Source of the DNA: Methylococcaceae bacterium
GTDB taxonomy: Bacteria > Pseudomonadota > Gammaproteobacteria > Methylococcales > Methylomonadaceae
Direction: 5' to 3'
Assembly: GCA_009925045.1 (NCBI GenBank)
Contig: RFQK01000020.1
Location: 1-13,684 of the forward strand
Length of the DNA stretch: 13,684 nucleotides
Both the position numbers and the translations under genes were made by a program. Shown piece by piece: positions 1 to 8,390 of this stretch (the first letter of the stretch is position 1; each line of letters begins with the position of its first letter). The notes under the pieces are model-generated. The model was not told where the DNA came from, did no database searches, and was given only the letters and a program-made list of their open reading frames with translations.

Positions 1-18
1 AGCCGGCTTAAGCCGGCT
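1..18 (-). terminator. Palindromic hairpin just past thrC, probable terminator
   Basis: The first 18 bases are a perfect palindrome: a 7-bp GC-rich arm AGCCGGC, loop TTAA, arm GCCGGCT. It lies 22 bp beyond the thrC stop codon on the minus strand, where a terminator for the alaC-hom-thrC group is expected. The T-tract that would complete an intrinsic terminator on the minus strand would lie left of the window, so it cannot be seen. On the plus strand the hairpin is followed by TTTAAAAAC, so a bidirectional terminator serving an unseen convergent gene is equally possible. Confidence 0.5.
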
Positions 19-40
19 TTAAAAACAAATCTGGCATAAA

Positions 41-1135
41 TTAAATTTTATCCAGAATAGCTTTTTTAACGGCATCCAAGGACGCATCGATTGTGACCGG
101 CGTAGCGTCTTTACACTGGTTGATCGCAATATCGGGATCTTTAATACCATTGCCCGTTAATGTACAGACAATACGGCTACCTTCCGGAATTTTACCCGTT
201 TGAATATCTTGCAGGGCGCCAGCCAGTGATGCGGCTGAAGCGGGTTCACAAAAAATACCTTCATGTTGCGACAAAAGCTTTTGTGCATAAAGAATTTGTT
301 CATCGGTTTGTGAATCAAACCAGCCGTTGGATTCTTTTTGTACATTCCAGGCCAGATCCCATGATTGCGGATGACCAATGCGGATTGCCGTTGCAATAGT
401 TTCGGGATTATCGACCATTTTGCCAATAACAAATGGCGCAGCACCTGCAGCTTGATATCCACACATAACCGGTCTTTTACTGGTCACTGCTTGATGGGTG
501 GCGCTGTCGGTCGCATATTCGCTATACCCTTTCCAGTAAGCCGTGATGTTACCGGCATTACCGACGGGTAAACAATGATAATCAGGGGCAGTACCTAATT
601 CATCAACAATTTCGAAGGCAGCGGTTTTTTGACCTTCCAGACGAAATGGATTAATAGAATTCACGATGGTGACAGGCGCATGATCGGCCACTTGTTTCAC
701 CAATGACATCCCAGCGTCAAAATTGCCATTAATCTGAATAATTTGCGCACCGTACATCAAAGTTTGCGCCAATTTACCTAGTGCAATTTTACCTTCGGGG
801 ATTAAAACAAAAGCCTTAATACCTGCACGAACCGCATAAGCCGCTGCTGCTGCCGAGGTATTACCGGTAGACGCACAAATAATAGCCTGACTGCCTGCTT
901 CAACGGCCTTGGTCACCGCCATGGTCATGCCACGATCTTTGAATGAACCGGTAGGATTTAAACCTTCAAACTTTACAAAGATCTCAACATCTTTACCAAT
1001 TAATCGCGGAATGTTTTGAAGCTGAATCAAAGGGGTATTGCCTTCACCCAAGCTAATCAGTCGTGTAGTTGGAGAAACAGGCAAACGATCCCGATAATGT
1101 TCGATTAAGCCTGTGTAACGGGTATGTTGTGCCAT
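41..1135 (-). CDS. thrC: Threonine synthase
   Basis: This PLP enzyme converts O-phosphohomoserine to threonine and phosphate, the last step of threonine synthesis, in the cytoplasm. The 364-residue protein has the fold-type II signature: GSFKDRG with the PLP-binding Lys at residue 66, an [14 protein letters not shown] substrate/phosphate loop near residue 89, PVGNAGN near 191 that cradles the PLP phosphate, and LTGNG near the C-terminus. At about 360 residues it is the short type of ThrC (as in Bacillus and Mycobacterium), not the longer enterobacterial type of about 430. The ATG is preceded by AGGA six bases upstream, inside the last codons of hom, and the genes are separated by only 3 bp, so translation is probably coupled. 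The sequence is intact; the family call is secure. Confidence 0.96.
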   Translation of the reverse strand: MAQHTRYTGLIEHYRDRLPVSPTTRLISLGEGNTPLIQLQNIPRLIGKDVEIFVKFEGLNPTGSFKDRGMTMAVTKAVEAGSQAIICASTGNTSAAAAAYAVRAGIKAFVLIPEGKIALGKLAQTLMYGAQIIQINGNFDAGMSLVKQVADHAPVTIVNSINPFRLEGQKTAAFEIVDELGTAPDYHCLPVGNAGNITAYWKGYSEYATDSATHQAVTSKRPVMCGYQAAGAAPFVIGKMVDNPETIATAIRIGHPQSWDLAWNVQKESNGWFDSQTDEQILYAQKLLSQHEGIFCEPASAASLAGALQDIQTGKIPEGSRIVCTLTGNGIKDPDIAINQCKDATPVTIDASLDAVKKAILDKI

Positions 1136-1138
1136 TTC

Positions 1139-2449
1139 TTATCCTAATGTTTCTAAACGTATACGAGCAACCTGTCCTGTCACGGTTGCTAATGCTTCAA
1201 TTTCCGCGATCGCGGCATTCATTTCTTTTTCAGAGGTTAATTGCGTCAACATGATGATGGAGACTGAAGTCTGATCTTTGAGCGGCTCTTTTTGTATCAA
1301 GGCTTCGATACTAATATTATGGCCAGCCAAAATACGGGTTACATCGGCCAAAACCCCAGGTTTATCTTCGGCGGTGAGACGCAAGTAATAGGCAGTGCGA
1401 ATTTCTTCAGCAGGCAGTATGGGCAAATCAACAATGGCGTCAGCGTGGAATGCCAGATGCGGGACACGATTTTCCGGATCACTGGTCATTGCTCTGACCA
1501 CATCAACCAAATCAGCCACCACAGCAGACGCAGTGGGTTCGGCGCCGGCACCGGCACCATAATACAAGGTAGGTCCGACCGCATCACCGCAGACTAAAAC
1601 GGCATTCATAACGCCGTTGACGTTGGCAATTAATCGGCGATTAGGAATCAAGGTCGGATGCACACGTAATTCAACCCCTTGTTCAGTGTTGCGCGCAATA
1701 CCCAAGTGTTTAATTCGATAGCCAAGTTCTTCAGCATACTCGACATCCAACCGGGTAATGCGTGTAATACCCTCGGTAAAAACCTTATCAAATTGCAATG
1801 GAATACCAAAAGCAATCGAGGCCAAAATAGTCAATTTATGACCCGCATCAATGCCTTCCACATCAAAGGTAGGATCAGCTTCTGCGTAACCCAGTGCCTG
1901 TGCCTCAGCCAGGACATCTGCGAAATCACGCCCCTTATCCCGCATTTCTGTGAGGATGAAGTTACCTGTGCCATTAATGATGCCAGCCAACCATTTAATT
2001 CGGTTACCACTTAATCCTTCGCGGATGGCTTTAATGATGGGAATACCGCCAGCAACAGCGGCCTCAAATAAAACCATAACCCCTTTTCGACTTGCCGCAG
2101 CGAATATTTCATTCCCATGTAAAGCAATTAAGGCCTTATTGGCAGTCACGACGTGTTTACCATTTTCTATAGCCGTCAGGACGAGTTCACGCGCAAGCGC
2201 GTAGCCGCCCATTAACTCGACAACCACATCGATATCGGGGTCGTTGACTATCAAGAATGGATCAGTGGTTAAATCAATACCGTGTGTATCACAAATACGT
2301 GGTTGATCTAAATTGCGTGCAGCCGCACGACTTACAACAATTTCACGTCCAGCACGACGCGCTATCTCTTGTGCATTTCTTTTAAGTACGTTGACAGTGC
2401 CGCCACCTACAGTACCTAAACCGATAACACCCACTTTAACAGGCTTCAA
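1139..2449 (-). CDS. hom: Homoserine dehydrogenase with C-terminal ACT domain
   Basis: Catalyses NAD(P)H-dependent reduction of aspartate semialdehyde to homoserine, the branch point to threonine and methionine. Visible in order over 436 residues: Rossmann motif GVIGLGTVGGG (residues 7-17), VVTANKAL with the conserved Lys at 105, EAAVAGGIPIIKAIREGL (129-146), GIINGTGNFIL (156-166), AEADPTFDVEGIDAGHKL with Lys 205, and a C-terminal ACT domain from about residue 353 (LTAEDKPGVLADVTRIL) that usually mediates feedback inhibition by threonine. It is the stand-alone type, not fused to aspartokinase. The start is a TTG codon; it is supported by GGGAG six bases upstream and by the Rossmann strand beginning immediately after it. 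It lies 36 bp after alaC and 3 bp before thrC, so the three genes are likely one transcript. Confidence 0.96.
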   Translation of the reverse strand: MKPVKVGVIGLGTVGGGTVNVLKRNAQEIARRAGREIVVSRAAARNLDQPRICDTHGIDLTTDPFLIVNDPDIDVVVELMGGYALARELVLTAIENGKHVVTANKALIALHGNEIFAAASRKGVMVLFEAAVAGGIPIIKAIREGLSGNRIKWLAGIINGTGNFILTEMRDKGRDFADVLAEAQALGYAEADPTFDVEGIDAGHKLTILASIAFGIPLQFDKVFTEGITRITRLDVEYAEELGYRIKHLGIARNTEQGVELRVHPTLIPNRRLIANVNGVMNAVLVCGDAVGPTLYYGAGAGAEPTASAVVADLVDVVRAMTSDPENRVPHLAFHADAIVDLPILPAEEIRTAYYLRLTAEDKPGVLADVTRILAGHNISIEALIQKEPLKDQTSVSIIMLTQLTSEKEMNAAIAEIEALATVTGQVARIRLETLG

Positions 2450-2485
2450 AATTGACTCCCAGCAATTGATCCGAAAAACCAGCGA

Positions 2486-3670
2486 TTATACAACGTTGTC
2501 TTTCTTCAGCATATTGCGGATGCTACGCAATGCCTGTCGGGTTCTGTGTTCATTCTCAATCAGACTGAAGCGAATGTGATCATCACCGTATTGACCAAAA
2601 CCAATACCCGGAGAAACAGCCACCTTAGCATCAATGATCAGCTTTTTAGCAAATTCAATCGAACCCATGGCCTTGTAGGCCTCTGGAATTGGCGCCCAGA
2701 CAAACATTGTCGCTTTGGGCTTTTCGACATGCCAACCCATGGCATTTAATCCGTCACAAAGCACATCACGACGAACACGGTACATGTCACAAATTTCTTG
2801 CACACACTCCTGTGGACCCTCTAAGGCAGTGATGGCCGCAACCTGAATCGGAGTAAAGGTTCCATAATCCATGTAAGACTTAATTCTTGTTAAAGCAGCC
2901 ACTAGTTGAGGATTACCGACCATAAAGCCAACCCTCCAACCCGGCATATTGTAACTTTTGGACAAAGAGAAAAACTCAACCGCAATTTCCTTTGCACCCG
3001 GAACCTGAAGAATGGAAGGCGCCACATAGCCATCGAAAACAATATCAGCATACGCAATATCATGGACAATCCAGATATTGTGCTCTTTACAGATGGCGAC
3101 CACTTTCTCAAAAAAATCCAGTTCTACACATTGACTTGTGGGGTTACCTGGAAAATTAAGAATTAACATTTTGGGGCGTGGCCAACTTTCGGCAATTGCC
3201 TTTTTTAATTCTTCAAAAAAATCACTGCCCGGAATAAGCGGAATATGTCTGAGGTCTGCGCCCGCAATAACAACACCATAGGGGTGAATGGGATACGCTG
3301 GGTTAGGGACTAAAACCACATCACCCGGACCTAAAGTTGCGAGCGCCAGATGAGACAAACCTTCTTTGGAACCTATAGTGACAATCGCTTCTGTTAAAGG
3401 ATCCAGATCAACATCAAAACGGTTTTTGTACCAATTACAGATCGCTTTACGCAAACGAGGAATACCTTTCGACACCGAATAACGATGACTATCACCCCGT
3501 TGAGCCACTTCCAGCATTTTGTTCACGATATGCGCTGGAGTCGGTTGGTCTGGATTACCCATGCCAAAATCAATAATATCCTCACCATCCGCTCGGGCTT
3601 TGGCTTTTAATTCGTTAACAATATTAAAAACATAGGGTGGCAGACGGCTTATACGATGAAATTCTTCCAT
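2486..3670 (-). CDS. alaC: AlaC-type class I aminotransferase (alanine transaminase)
   Basis: A PLP-dependent class I/II aminotransferase of 394 residues that best resembles AlaC, the glutamate-pyruvate transaminase making alanine. Visible features are [10 protein letters not shown] near residue 37, [12 protein letters not shown] near 63, NFPGNPTSQ with the conserved Asn at 176, Asp 204 and Tyr 207 in HDIAYADI, the PLP Lys at 238 in [14 protein letters not shown], and Arg 367 (DHIRFSL) as the likely carboxylate-binding Arg. Length and motifs are complete. It is the first gene of the alaC-hom-thrC block, an arrangement seen in many gammaproteobacteria and betaproteobacteria. That neighbourhood has led some annotators to call such proteins aspartate or methionine-related aminotransferases, so the exact donor and acceptor are inferred rather than shown. 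The Shine-Dalgarno sequence is weak (a GAG seven bases before ATG). Confidence 0.87.
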   Translation of the reverse strand: MEEFHRISRLPPYVFNIVNELKAKARADGEDIIDFGMGNPDQPTPAHIVNKMLEVAQRGDSHRYSVSKGIPRLRKAICNWYKNRFDVDLDPLTEAIVTIGSKEGLSHLALATLGPGDVVLVPNPAYPIHPYGVVIAGADLRHIPLIPGSDFFEELKKAIAESWPRPKMLILNFPGNPTSQCVELDFFEKVVAICKEHNIWIVHDIAYADIVFDGYVAPSILQVPGAKEIAVEFFSLSKSYNMPGWRVGFMVGNPQLVAALTRIKSYMDYGTFTPIQVAAITALEGPQECVQEICDMYRVRRDVLCDGLNAMGWHVEKPKATMFVWAPIPEAYKAMGSIEFAKKLIIDAKVAVSPGIGFGQYGDDHIRFSLIENEHRTRQALRSIRNMLKKDNVV

Positions 3671-3717
3671 TTTGACTCGTTGGGCAAATTTATAATAATG
3701 TCTTAAAAATATGGTCT

Positions 3718-3746
3718 AAGGTACTGGTATTGCTGAATATTGTCAA
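3718..3746 (-). promoter_or_regulatory. Candidate sigma-70 promoter for alaC-hom-thrC
   Basis: Reading the minus strand there is a perfect -35 hexamer TTGACA (3746-3741), followed 17 bases later by a poor -10, TACCTT (3723-3718). An alternative -10-like TATTAT lies nearer the gene. The position, 50-75 bp upstream of the alaC ATG and between it and the preceding small ORF, is right, but the weak -10 keeps this tentative. Confidence 0.3.
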
Positions 3747-3761
3747 TTTGTAACAGGGATT

Positions 3762-3935
3762 TTATTGCCCAACATCGCTCGATTGATTCGCTTGATCCAC
3801 GGATTCCTTAACAGGTTTTTTGTCACTCTGTTGATGAATATAGGAACCGCCCACTAAAAAAGCCATCACGACAAGATACAAAATTGCTGCAATATTTTTG
3901 ACTCTTCGGCTACCATCATCGGGTGATTTTTGCAT
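3762..3935 (-). CDS. Small single-span membrane protein, unknown function
   Basis: A 57-residue peptide I do not recognise. It has a charged N-terminus (MQKSPDDGSRRVKN), one hydrophobic helix of about 20 residues (IAAILYLVVMAFLVGG), then a hydrophilic, Lys/Gln/Ser-rich tail. The Arg/Lys cluster before the helix suggests an N-in orientation with the tail in the periplasm. I chose the ATG at 3935, preceded by GGA eight bases upstream, over an in-frame TTG 13 codons earlier (3974) that has no comparable ribosome site and adds an uninformative extension. It lies 91 bp upstream of alaC on the same strand and is divergent from the PfkB kinase gene. The membrane segment and position make a real gene likely, but no function can be inferred. 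Confidence 0.6.
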   Translation of the reverse strand: MQKSPDDGSRRVKNIAAILYLVVMAFLVGGSYIHQQSDKKPVKESVDQANQSSDVGQ

Positions 3936-3996
3936 AATTAAATTCCAGCTCAATACTGTTAAAGCGGGTTGCAAGAACCCATTCCAAGCACCGTCC

Positions 3997-4006
3997 TATA
4001 ATTATA
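3997..4006. promoter_or_regulatory. Palindromic -10-like element between divergent genes
   Basis: TATAATTATA is a perfect 10-bp palindrome, so a consensus TATAAT -10 hexamer can be read on both strands: 3997-4002 toward the PfkB gene and 4006-4001 toward the small membrane-protein gene. The distances to the two start codons (about 20 and 60 nt of leader) are sensible. No good -35 hexamer sits 16-18 bp away on either strand, so this remains a suggestion. Confidence 0.3.
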
Positions 4007-4027
4007 AGCCTTAAGACATATTCCGAC

Positions 4028-4963
4028 ATGAGAAATCCATCATCTGACCAAGATCAAGCCCTGGATGTTTTTTGTCTTGGTCATGCCAGCTACGATCAAG
4101 TGATGTGCGTTGCCCACCATCCTTCAGCTGACGAAAAACAGCTTGCTACTCAACTTATCACATGTGGAGGTGGTCCGGCGGCAAATGCAGCCGTATGTGT
4201 CGCCAGACTCGGTTTGACATCCGGTTTTGGCGGTTATCTGGGACAGGACAATTATGGCAGTACTCACTACCAGGAACTGATTAATGAAGGCGTCAATACG
4301 GCATATGTTGTGCGAGGCAATCAACCTACCCCACTTTCAGTGGTGCTAGCCAAGCCCAATGGTGACCGCACGCTAGTCAATTTCAAGGGCAACACGCAGG
4401 CATTAAGCTCAGAAACACTCGATTTCCGTTCACTGAATACCCGCATTATTCTGATTGACGGACATGAACCCGCACTATCTCTGAAGCTGTTACAACAACA
4501 CAGCAATACGCCCAGTGTGTTGGATGCGGGTTCACTAAATCCCGGAACCGAATTATTGATGACAAGCGTAAGCGATTTGGTCTGCTCTGAAAAATTCGCG
4601 GTTCAATTTGGTGGTTCACCCTCAGAAGCTTTAGAAAAGCTGGCGATGATACACCCCAAAGTAGTCATTACCTTGGGAGATAAGGGATTGATTTGGCGAC
4701 GGGGTAATGAACACGGCCGCATGAGTGCCCCGTTGGTGAAAGCTCAGGACACTACAGGTGCTGGCGATGCTTTCCACGGTGCCTATGCTGCTGCGCTCGC
4801 ACTTGAGATGAATTGGCTCGATACCCTTCGCTACGCTAGCGCCGCTGGCGCTCTTGCCTGTTGCCAACTGGGTGCCAGAACCAGTCTTGCTCATCAAGAA
4901 CAACACCAACATTTGCTGATGCAAACCCAATTCGAGATCCAGACCTCTCAAGTAACGCCTTAG
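4028..4963 (+). CDS. PfkB-family carbohydrate kinase
   Basis: A 311-residue ribokinase/PfkB-fold kinase, expected to phosphorylate a sugar, sugar acid or nucleoside with ATP in the cytoplasm. The N-terminal substrate region has VFCLGHASYDQV (14-25) and the glycine-rich signature GGGPAANAAVCVARLG (47-62). The C-terminal signature DTTGAGDAFHGAY (241-253) contains the catalytic base Asp 247 and the anion-hole glycines. VVITLGDKGLIW (212-223) is the usual strand-turn leading to the ATP site. All key residues are present. The substrate cannot be read from sequence: the neighbours (a divergent small membrane protein and a convergent response regulator) give no pathway, and family members include ribokinase, fructokinase, KDG kinase and sulfofructose kinase. 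The ATG has no strong Shine-Dalgarno. It ends 6 bp from the convergent regulator gene. Confidence 0.9.
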   Translation: MRNPSSDQDQALDVFCLGHASYDQVMCVAHHPSADEKQLATQLITCGGGPAANAAVCVARLGLTSGFGGYLGQDNYGSTHYQELINEGVNTAYVVRGNQPTPLSVVLAKPNGDRTLVNFKGNTQALSSETLDFRSLNTRIILIDGHEPALSLKLLQQHSNTPSVLDAGSLNPGTELLMTSVSDLVCSEKFAVQFGGSPSEALEKLAMIHPKVVITLGDKGLIWRRGNEHGRMSAPLVKAQDTTGAGDAFHGAYAAALALEMNWLDTLRYASAAGALACCQLGARTSLAHQEQHQHLLMQTQFEIQTSQVTP

Positions 4964-4969
4964 GAAAAA

Positions 4970-5692
4970 TCACCTCAGTTCTGGCCAATTATCCTGAACA
5001 ACACGGATCAACTTGTATCCATAACCATGGATGGCAACCAGTTTCACATGACTCGTACGACTGTCCAATTTAAGTTTTTGGCGTAAACACCTGATATGAA
5101 CATCTAGGGTACGGCTTAACAAAGTGTTCAGCTCAGATTGATTCCTACCCCATACCGCCAAGACGAGCTGTTTACGAGAAAGTGGACGCTGAAAATTATT
5201 AAAAAAGTAATACGCTAACTCAAATTGCTTAACCGATAAGACTATTTGCTCATTGCTATATCGGACAATTCTTTCAGCGGGATCAAATTGATAACCATGA
5301 AACTCTTTTACAGATCCATAGCCATTCTGAGCATTTGCTCTGCGGTAAATAGCCTCCACCTTAGCCAGAAATATATCGGCTTTGATTGATTTATGCAGAT
5401 AATCATCAGCACCAGCATCAAGCGCCTCTATCATTTCGCACTCAAGAAAGTTATTGACCAAAAACAGAACCGGATCTGGACTAAACAATTTTTCGCGGAT
5501 AAAACGTAAAACATCCAGACTATGGATGCATTGGGTTGTCCATTCCATGATGTAGAAATCATAGTTTGTCTTCGTCAACTCATTCATGAGCGCCGAATTG
5601 GATACAAAACAATACACTCGATGTCTTGGGCACAACAGATCAATCAAAGCAGACGCAACTAATAGATCTGACTCTACTACTGCAATTTCCAT
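4970..5692 (-). CDS. OmpR-family response regulator with degenerate receiver
   Basis: A 240-residue DNA-binding regulator: receiver-like domain (about 1-118), then a winged-helix Trans_reg_C domain (about 130-232). The output domain is intact, with the typical LSVKQFELAYYF (152-163), LSRKQLVLAVWG (171-182), SRTLDVHIRCLRQKL (193-207) and AIHGYGYKL (220-228). The receiver keeps the overall fold (LDAGADDYLHK, conserved Lys 101), but the phosphoacceptor position reads IMEW, placing Glu 50 where Asp is normal. One of the N-terminal acidic pair is Ser 8 (VVESD), the switch Thr/Ser is Val 79, and the Pro after the Lys is Ser. It may therefore act without phosphorylation or be locked in an active-like state; that is inference. 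No histidine kinase is adjacent. The ATG at 5692 has AAGGA six bases upstream. Its target genes cannot be read from the window. Confidence 0.88.
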   Translation of the reverse strand: MEIAVVESDLLVASALIDLLCPRHRVYCFVSNSALMNELTKTNYDFYIMEWTTQCIHSLDVLRFIREKLFSPDPVLFLVNNFLECEMIEALDAGADDYLHKSIKADIFLAKVEAIYRRANAQNGYGSVKEFHGYQFDPAERIVRYSNEQIVLSVKQFELAYYFFNNFQRPLSRKQLVLAVWGRNQSELNTLLSRTLDVHIRCLRQKLKLDSRTSHVKLVAIHGYGYKLIRVVQDNWPELR

Positions 5693-5803
5693 CCAATGTC
5701 CTTATGCATGAAATCACTTCCAAATAAACTTGCTAAGTTTACGATTTTAAGTTTTTACGCTTTCAAGCCCATACTATAAACAATCATCAGAAAATAAAAA
5801 ATT

Positions 5804-5819
5804 AAAATTTGTTAATTTT
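5804..5819 (-). terminator. Weak AT-only stem and T-tract after miaA
   Basis: On the minus strand, past the miaA stop, AAAATT and AATTTT can pair across a 4-base loop and are followed by AATTTTTTATTTTC. The U-tract is good but the stem is short and has no GC pairs, so termination here would be weak. It lies in the 149-bp gap between miaA and the response regulator gene, which otherwise is AT-rich leader for that regulator with no convincing promoter hexamers. Confidence 0.25.
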
Positions 5820-5841
5820 CAAGTATTGCTGACTTGTTGGA

Positions 5842-6774
5842 CTATCCAAGCAGCGCGTTAATCGATGCAAGTACTGAGGGCAGTTGATTTTGGGCATGAT
5901 CTAACCAGATCGCGTCTTCAATTTTACGCAACCAGGTGAGTTGACGCTTAGCCAGTTGACGACTGGCAAAAATGCTTTGATCGATCATTTCAGGAAATTT
6001 AATATCACCTTGTAAATATTGCCATACCTGTCTGTACCCCACACTCCGCATAGCGGGCATGGACAAATCTAAATCCCCGCGATTGCGCAACTGCATCACT
6101 TCCTCAATCAAGCCATCATTGAGCATGGTATGAAAACGCTGCTCTATTCTGCGGTGTAAAACACTGCGATCGGTGGGCGATAATATGATTTTTAAAAACC
6201 GATAAGGTGATTCATGTTGCTGTTTGAAAAAACTTGATAAAGGCTGTCCGGTAATTGCATACACTTCAAGCGCACGCTGAATACGCTGTGGATCATTCAT
6301 ATGAATTCTGGCAGCAGATTCAGGGTCAATTTGTTGCAAACGCTGATGCAAGGCCTGTTTGCCATCCACCTGCATCTGCTGCTCGAGTAAGGCACGTATT
6401 TCAGGATTACCAGGCGGTAATTGTGCTAAGCCCTCAGTCAATGCGTTAAAGTACAACATCGTACCGCCAGTCAATAGCGGGATTTTATTTTGCGCTAGCA
6501 GAGTTTCAATTAAAGGCATAGCCTGATCCCGAAACTGCCCGGTTGAAAACGATAGACTAGGATCGATGATGTCGATCAAATGATGCGTCAGCCTTGATCT
6601 TTCTGCCAGACTAGGCTTAGCAGTGCCTATATTCATTTCGCGATAGACCAGGGCGGAATCCACGCTGATAATCTCTGTTTGTAGCGCTTCAGCCAAGTCT
6701 AATGAGAATGCTGTCTTACCAGAAGCAGTCGGCCCCATTAATAAAACCACCAAGGGTTTTTGCGACAGTGTCAT
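5842..6774 (-). CDS. miaA: tRNA dimethylallyltransferase
   Basis: Transfers a dimethylallyl group to N6 of A37 in tRNAs reading UNN codons, the first step toward ms2i6A, improving codon reading. The 310-residue protein is of standard length. It has the P-loop GPTASGKT (14-21), the substrate-binding DSALVYREMNIGTAKP (38-53), HHLIDIIDP (64-72), TGGTMLYFNALTEGLA (102-117), NDPQRIQRALEVY (160-172) and the tRNA-binding SVGYRQVWQYL near residue 244, followed by ASRQLAKRQLTWLRK. The start codon overlaps the mutL stop by one base (TAATG), with GGGGA just upstream in mutL, so the two are translationally coupled. The mutL-miaA order is the classical gammaproteobacterial one, but hfq, which usually follows miaA, is absent; the next gene is a response regulator. 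Confidence 0.96.
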   Translation of the reverse strand: MTLSQKPLVVLLMGPTASGKTAFSLDLAEALQTEIISVDSALVYREMNIGTAKPSLAERSRLTHHLIDIIDPSLSFSTGQFRDQAMPLIETLLAQNKIPLLTGGTMLYFNALTEGLAQLPPGNPEIRALLEQQMQVDGKQALHQRLQQIDPESAARIHMNDPQRIQRALEVYAITGQPLSSFFKQQHESPYRFLKIILSPTDRSVLHRRIEQRFHTMLNDGLIEEVMQLRNRGDLDLSMPAMRSVGYRQVWQYLQGDIKFPEMIDQSIFASRQLAKRQLTWLRKIEDAIWLDHAQNQLPSVLASINALLG

Positions 6775-8372
6775 TATTTTCCCCGCATGAAAAAACGGTC
6801 TAACTCTTGATGATTTAACTTAATCCAGGTGGGTCGGCCATGATTACATTGACCGCTACGCTCAGTCAGCTCGATATCACGCAACAAGGCATTCATTTCT
6901 TCAATCGTTAATCGACGCTTAGCGCGCACTGAACCATGACAGGCCATGGTCGCTAACACAGCATTCATGGTTTCCTCAGAGCGGCGACTGCTACCCTCTA
7001 CTGACAAATCAGCCAAGATGTCACGAATTAATTTTTCAACATCAGTTTTACTCAATAAAGCAGGCACCGCTCTTAAAATTAAAGCAGTTGGACCGGAACG
7101 GTTGAGTTCAAACCCCAAGTTCAGCCAAAATTCCGGGTCCTGTTCAACCATTTCTGCTTCACTGGGGTTAACTGCCAACTTGAGTGGCAACAGCAATGGT
7201 TGCGAAACCATGGTTTGCTGGGCGTACTGATGTTTGAGCCGCTCATAACTAATCCGCTCATGCGCAGCATGGGTATCCACCAAGATAATGCCATCAGCCG
7301 TTTCGGCTAAAATGTAAATATTGTGAATATGCGCGATTGCCAATCCCAAAGGTGGGATTGCCTGAACTGCCGATGCCACAACCTCCGTCTCGGGGATTAA
7401 TCTAGAATAGGCCTGCATCTGTTCGGCGATTTGAATTTTGGAAAGCGGATCAGCTCGACCTTCCCTGCTAAAGCGCTGTTGCTGGTAAGCAGCAGGGGCA
7501 TTAATACTTCGCTCTGTACTAAGAGGCAGTTCGGTCTGCTGAATATTGACCTGTTCCAGAATTGGGGAATCAACCGCTAATTCCAACGCACTATTGGGGC
7601 GTTGATCGGCTAATCCTCGATATAAGGCCTGAAATAAAAAATCATGAACTGAACGCCCTTCACGAAAACGCACTTCCATTTTTGTCGGATGAGCATTGAC
7701 ATCAACACTGGCGGGATCCATTTCAAGATATAAGACAAATAAGGGATGGCGACCATGGTAGAGCACATCCTGATAAGCCTGTTTAACGGCATGGGCAATC
7801 AACTTATCTCTGACTAAACGCTGATTCACATAAAAAAACTGCATATCGGCCTGACTACGTGAAAAAGTAGGTTTGGCAACCCAGCCTTTAAGTCGCAAAC
7901 CAGATGCTGAAAATTCAATCGCGATGGCATGTTGCTGAAACTCAGGACCTAAAATCGCTGCCAGACGTTCCAGATGTTCAGCTTCATTTCTGACTGGCTT
8001 TAAATTGAGAACTTCACGTTGATTATGCTGCACCACAAAGCCAATGTCGGTTCTCGCCAAAGCCAAGCGATGAATAAGATTCTCGATATGAGCATATTCA
8101 GTTTTATCTGTTTTTAAGAATTTTCGCCGAGCCGGCGTGTTATAGAAAAGATCACGCACCTCGACCGTTGTGCCTTGTGGATGCGAAGCAGGACTGATTT
8201 CGAATAGCTGCTCACTGCCATCTGCACTCACGCTCCAACCAAGATAGATCTGAGTGGCACCTGCATCAAAGCAGTTTTCGACCAATTCCTTCACCACAGA
8301 AGCCGGTCTTTCAACAACTTCTCCAGCAGCGATCTGGTTAATTAATTGCGGTGGTAATGCTTTTATGCGCAT
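6774..8372 (-). CDS. mutL: MutL with in-frame deletion in the ATPase domain
   Basis: DNA mismatch-repair protein MutL, which couples MutS recognition to downstream excision. The reading frame is open for 532 residues, but family members of this type are near 610. The N-terminus is normal through ELVENCFDAGATQI (29-42), with the ATPase Glu 29 and Asn 33, then jumps at about residue 43 to sequence matching E. coli residues near 119 onward (GWSVSADGSEQ). Roughly 75 residues are missing, including GHKL motif DxGxG, the ATP lid with ATSKI, and GFRGEAL. The rest is complete: LFYNTPARRKF (75-85), the Lys 231 of HPTKMEVRF, a clamp-binding-like QPLLLPL (391-397), and the C-terminal ACHGSVRAKRRL and CNHGRPT. 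There is no endonuclease motif, as in methyl-directed systems. The protein can probably dimerise but should not bind ATP. A true deletion or an assembly error are both possible. Confidence 0.93.
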   Translation of the reverse strand: MRIKALPPQLINQIAAGEVVERPASVVKELVENCFDAGATQIYLGWSVSADGSEQLFEISPASHPQGTTVEVRDLFYNTPARRKFLKTDKTEYAHIENLIHRLALARTDIGFVVQHNQREVLNLKPVRNEAEHLERLAAILGPEFQQHAIAIEFSASGLRLKGWVAKPTFSRSQADMQFFYVNQRLVRDKLIAHAVKQAYQDVLYHGRHPLFVLYLEMDPASVDVNAHPTKMEVRFREGRSVHDFLFQALYRGLADQRPNSALELAVDSPILEQVNIQQTELPLSTERSINAPAAYQQQRFSREGRADPLSKIQIAEQMQAYSRLIPETEVVASAVQAIPPLGLAIAHIHNIYILAETADGIILVDTHAAHERISYERLKHQYAQQTMVSQPLLLPLKLAVNPSEAEMVEQDPEFWLNLGFELNRSGPTALILRAVPALLSKTDVEKLIRDILADLSVEGSSRRSEETMNAVLATMACHGSVRAKRRLTIEEMNALLRDIELTERSGQCNHGRPTWIKLNHQELDRFFMRGK

Positions 8373-8390
8373 AGTGTGAGGTATTCCAAG

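Noticed and set aside
3936..3974. TTG start for the small membrane protein
   Set aside because: No ribosome site and no added domain; the internal ATG at 3935 has GGA at a good distance.
5018..5035. ATCCAT-AACC-ATGGAT inverted repeat as terminator for the PfkB gene
   Set aside because: Only 6 bp, AT-rich, with no U-tract on either strand and located well inside the regulator coding region; likely chance.
5693..5841. AT-rich gap after miaA as a small RNA gene or an hfq remnant
   Set aside because: No GC-rich stem, no strong promoter-terminator pair, and no coding similarity to Hfq in any frame that I can see.
6774..8372. Frameshift or stop codon in mutL
   Set aside because: The frame is open throughout and both ends match the family; the defect is an in-frame loss, so I kept it as a CDS rather than a pseudogene.
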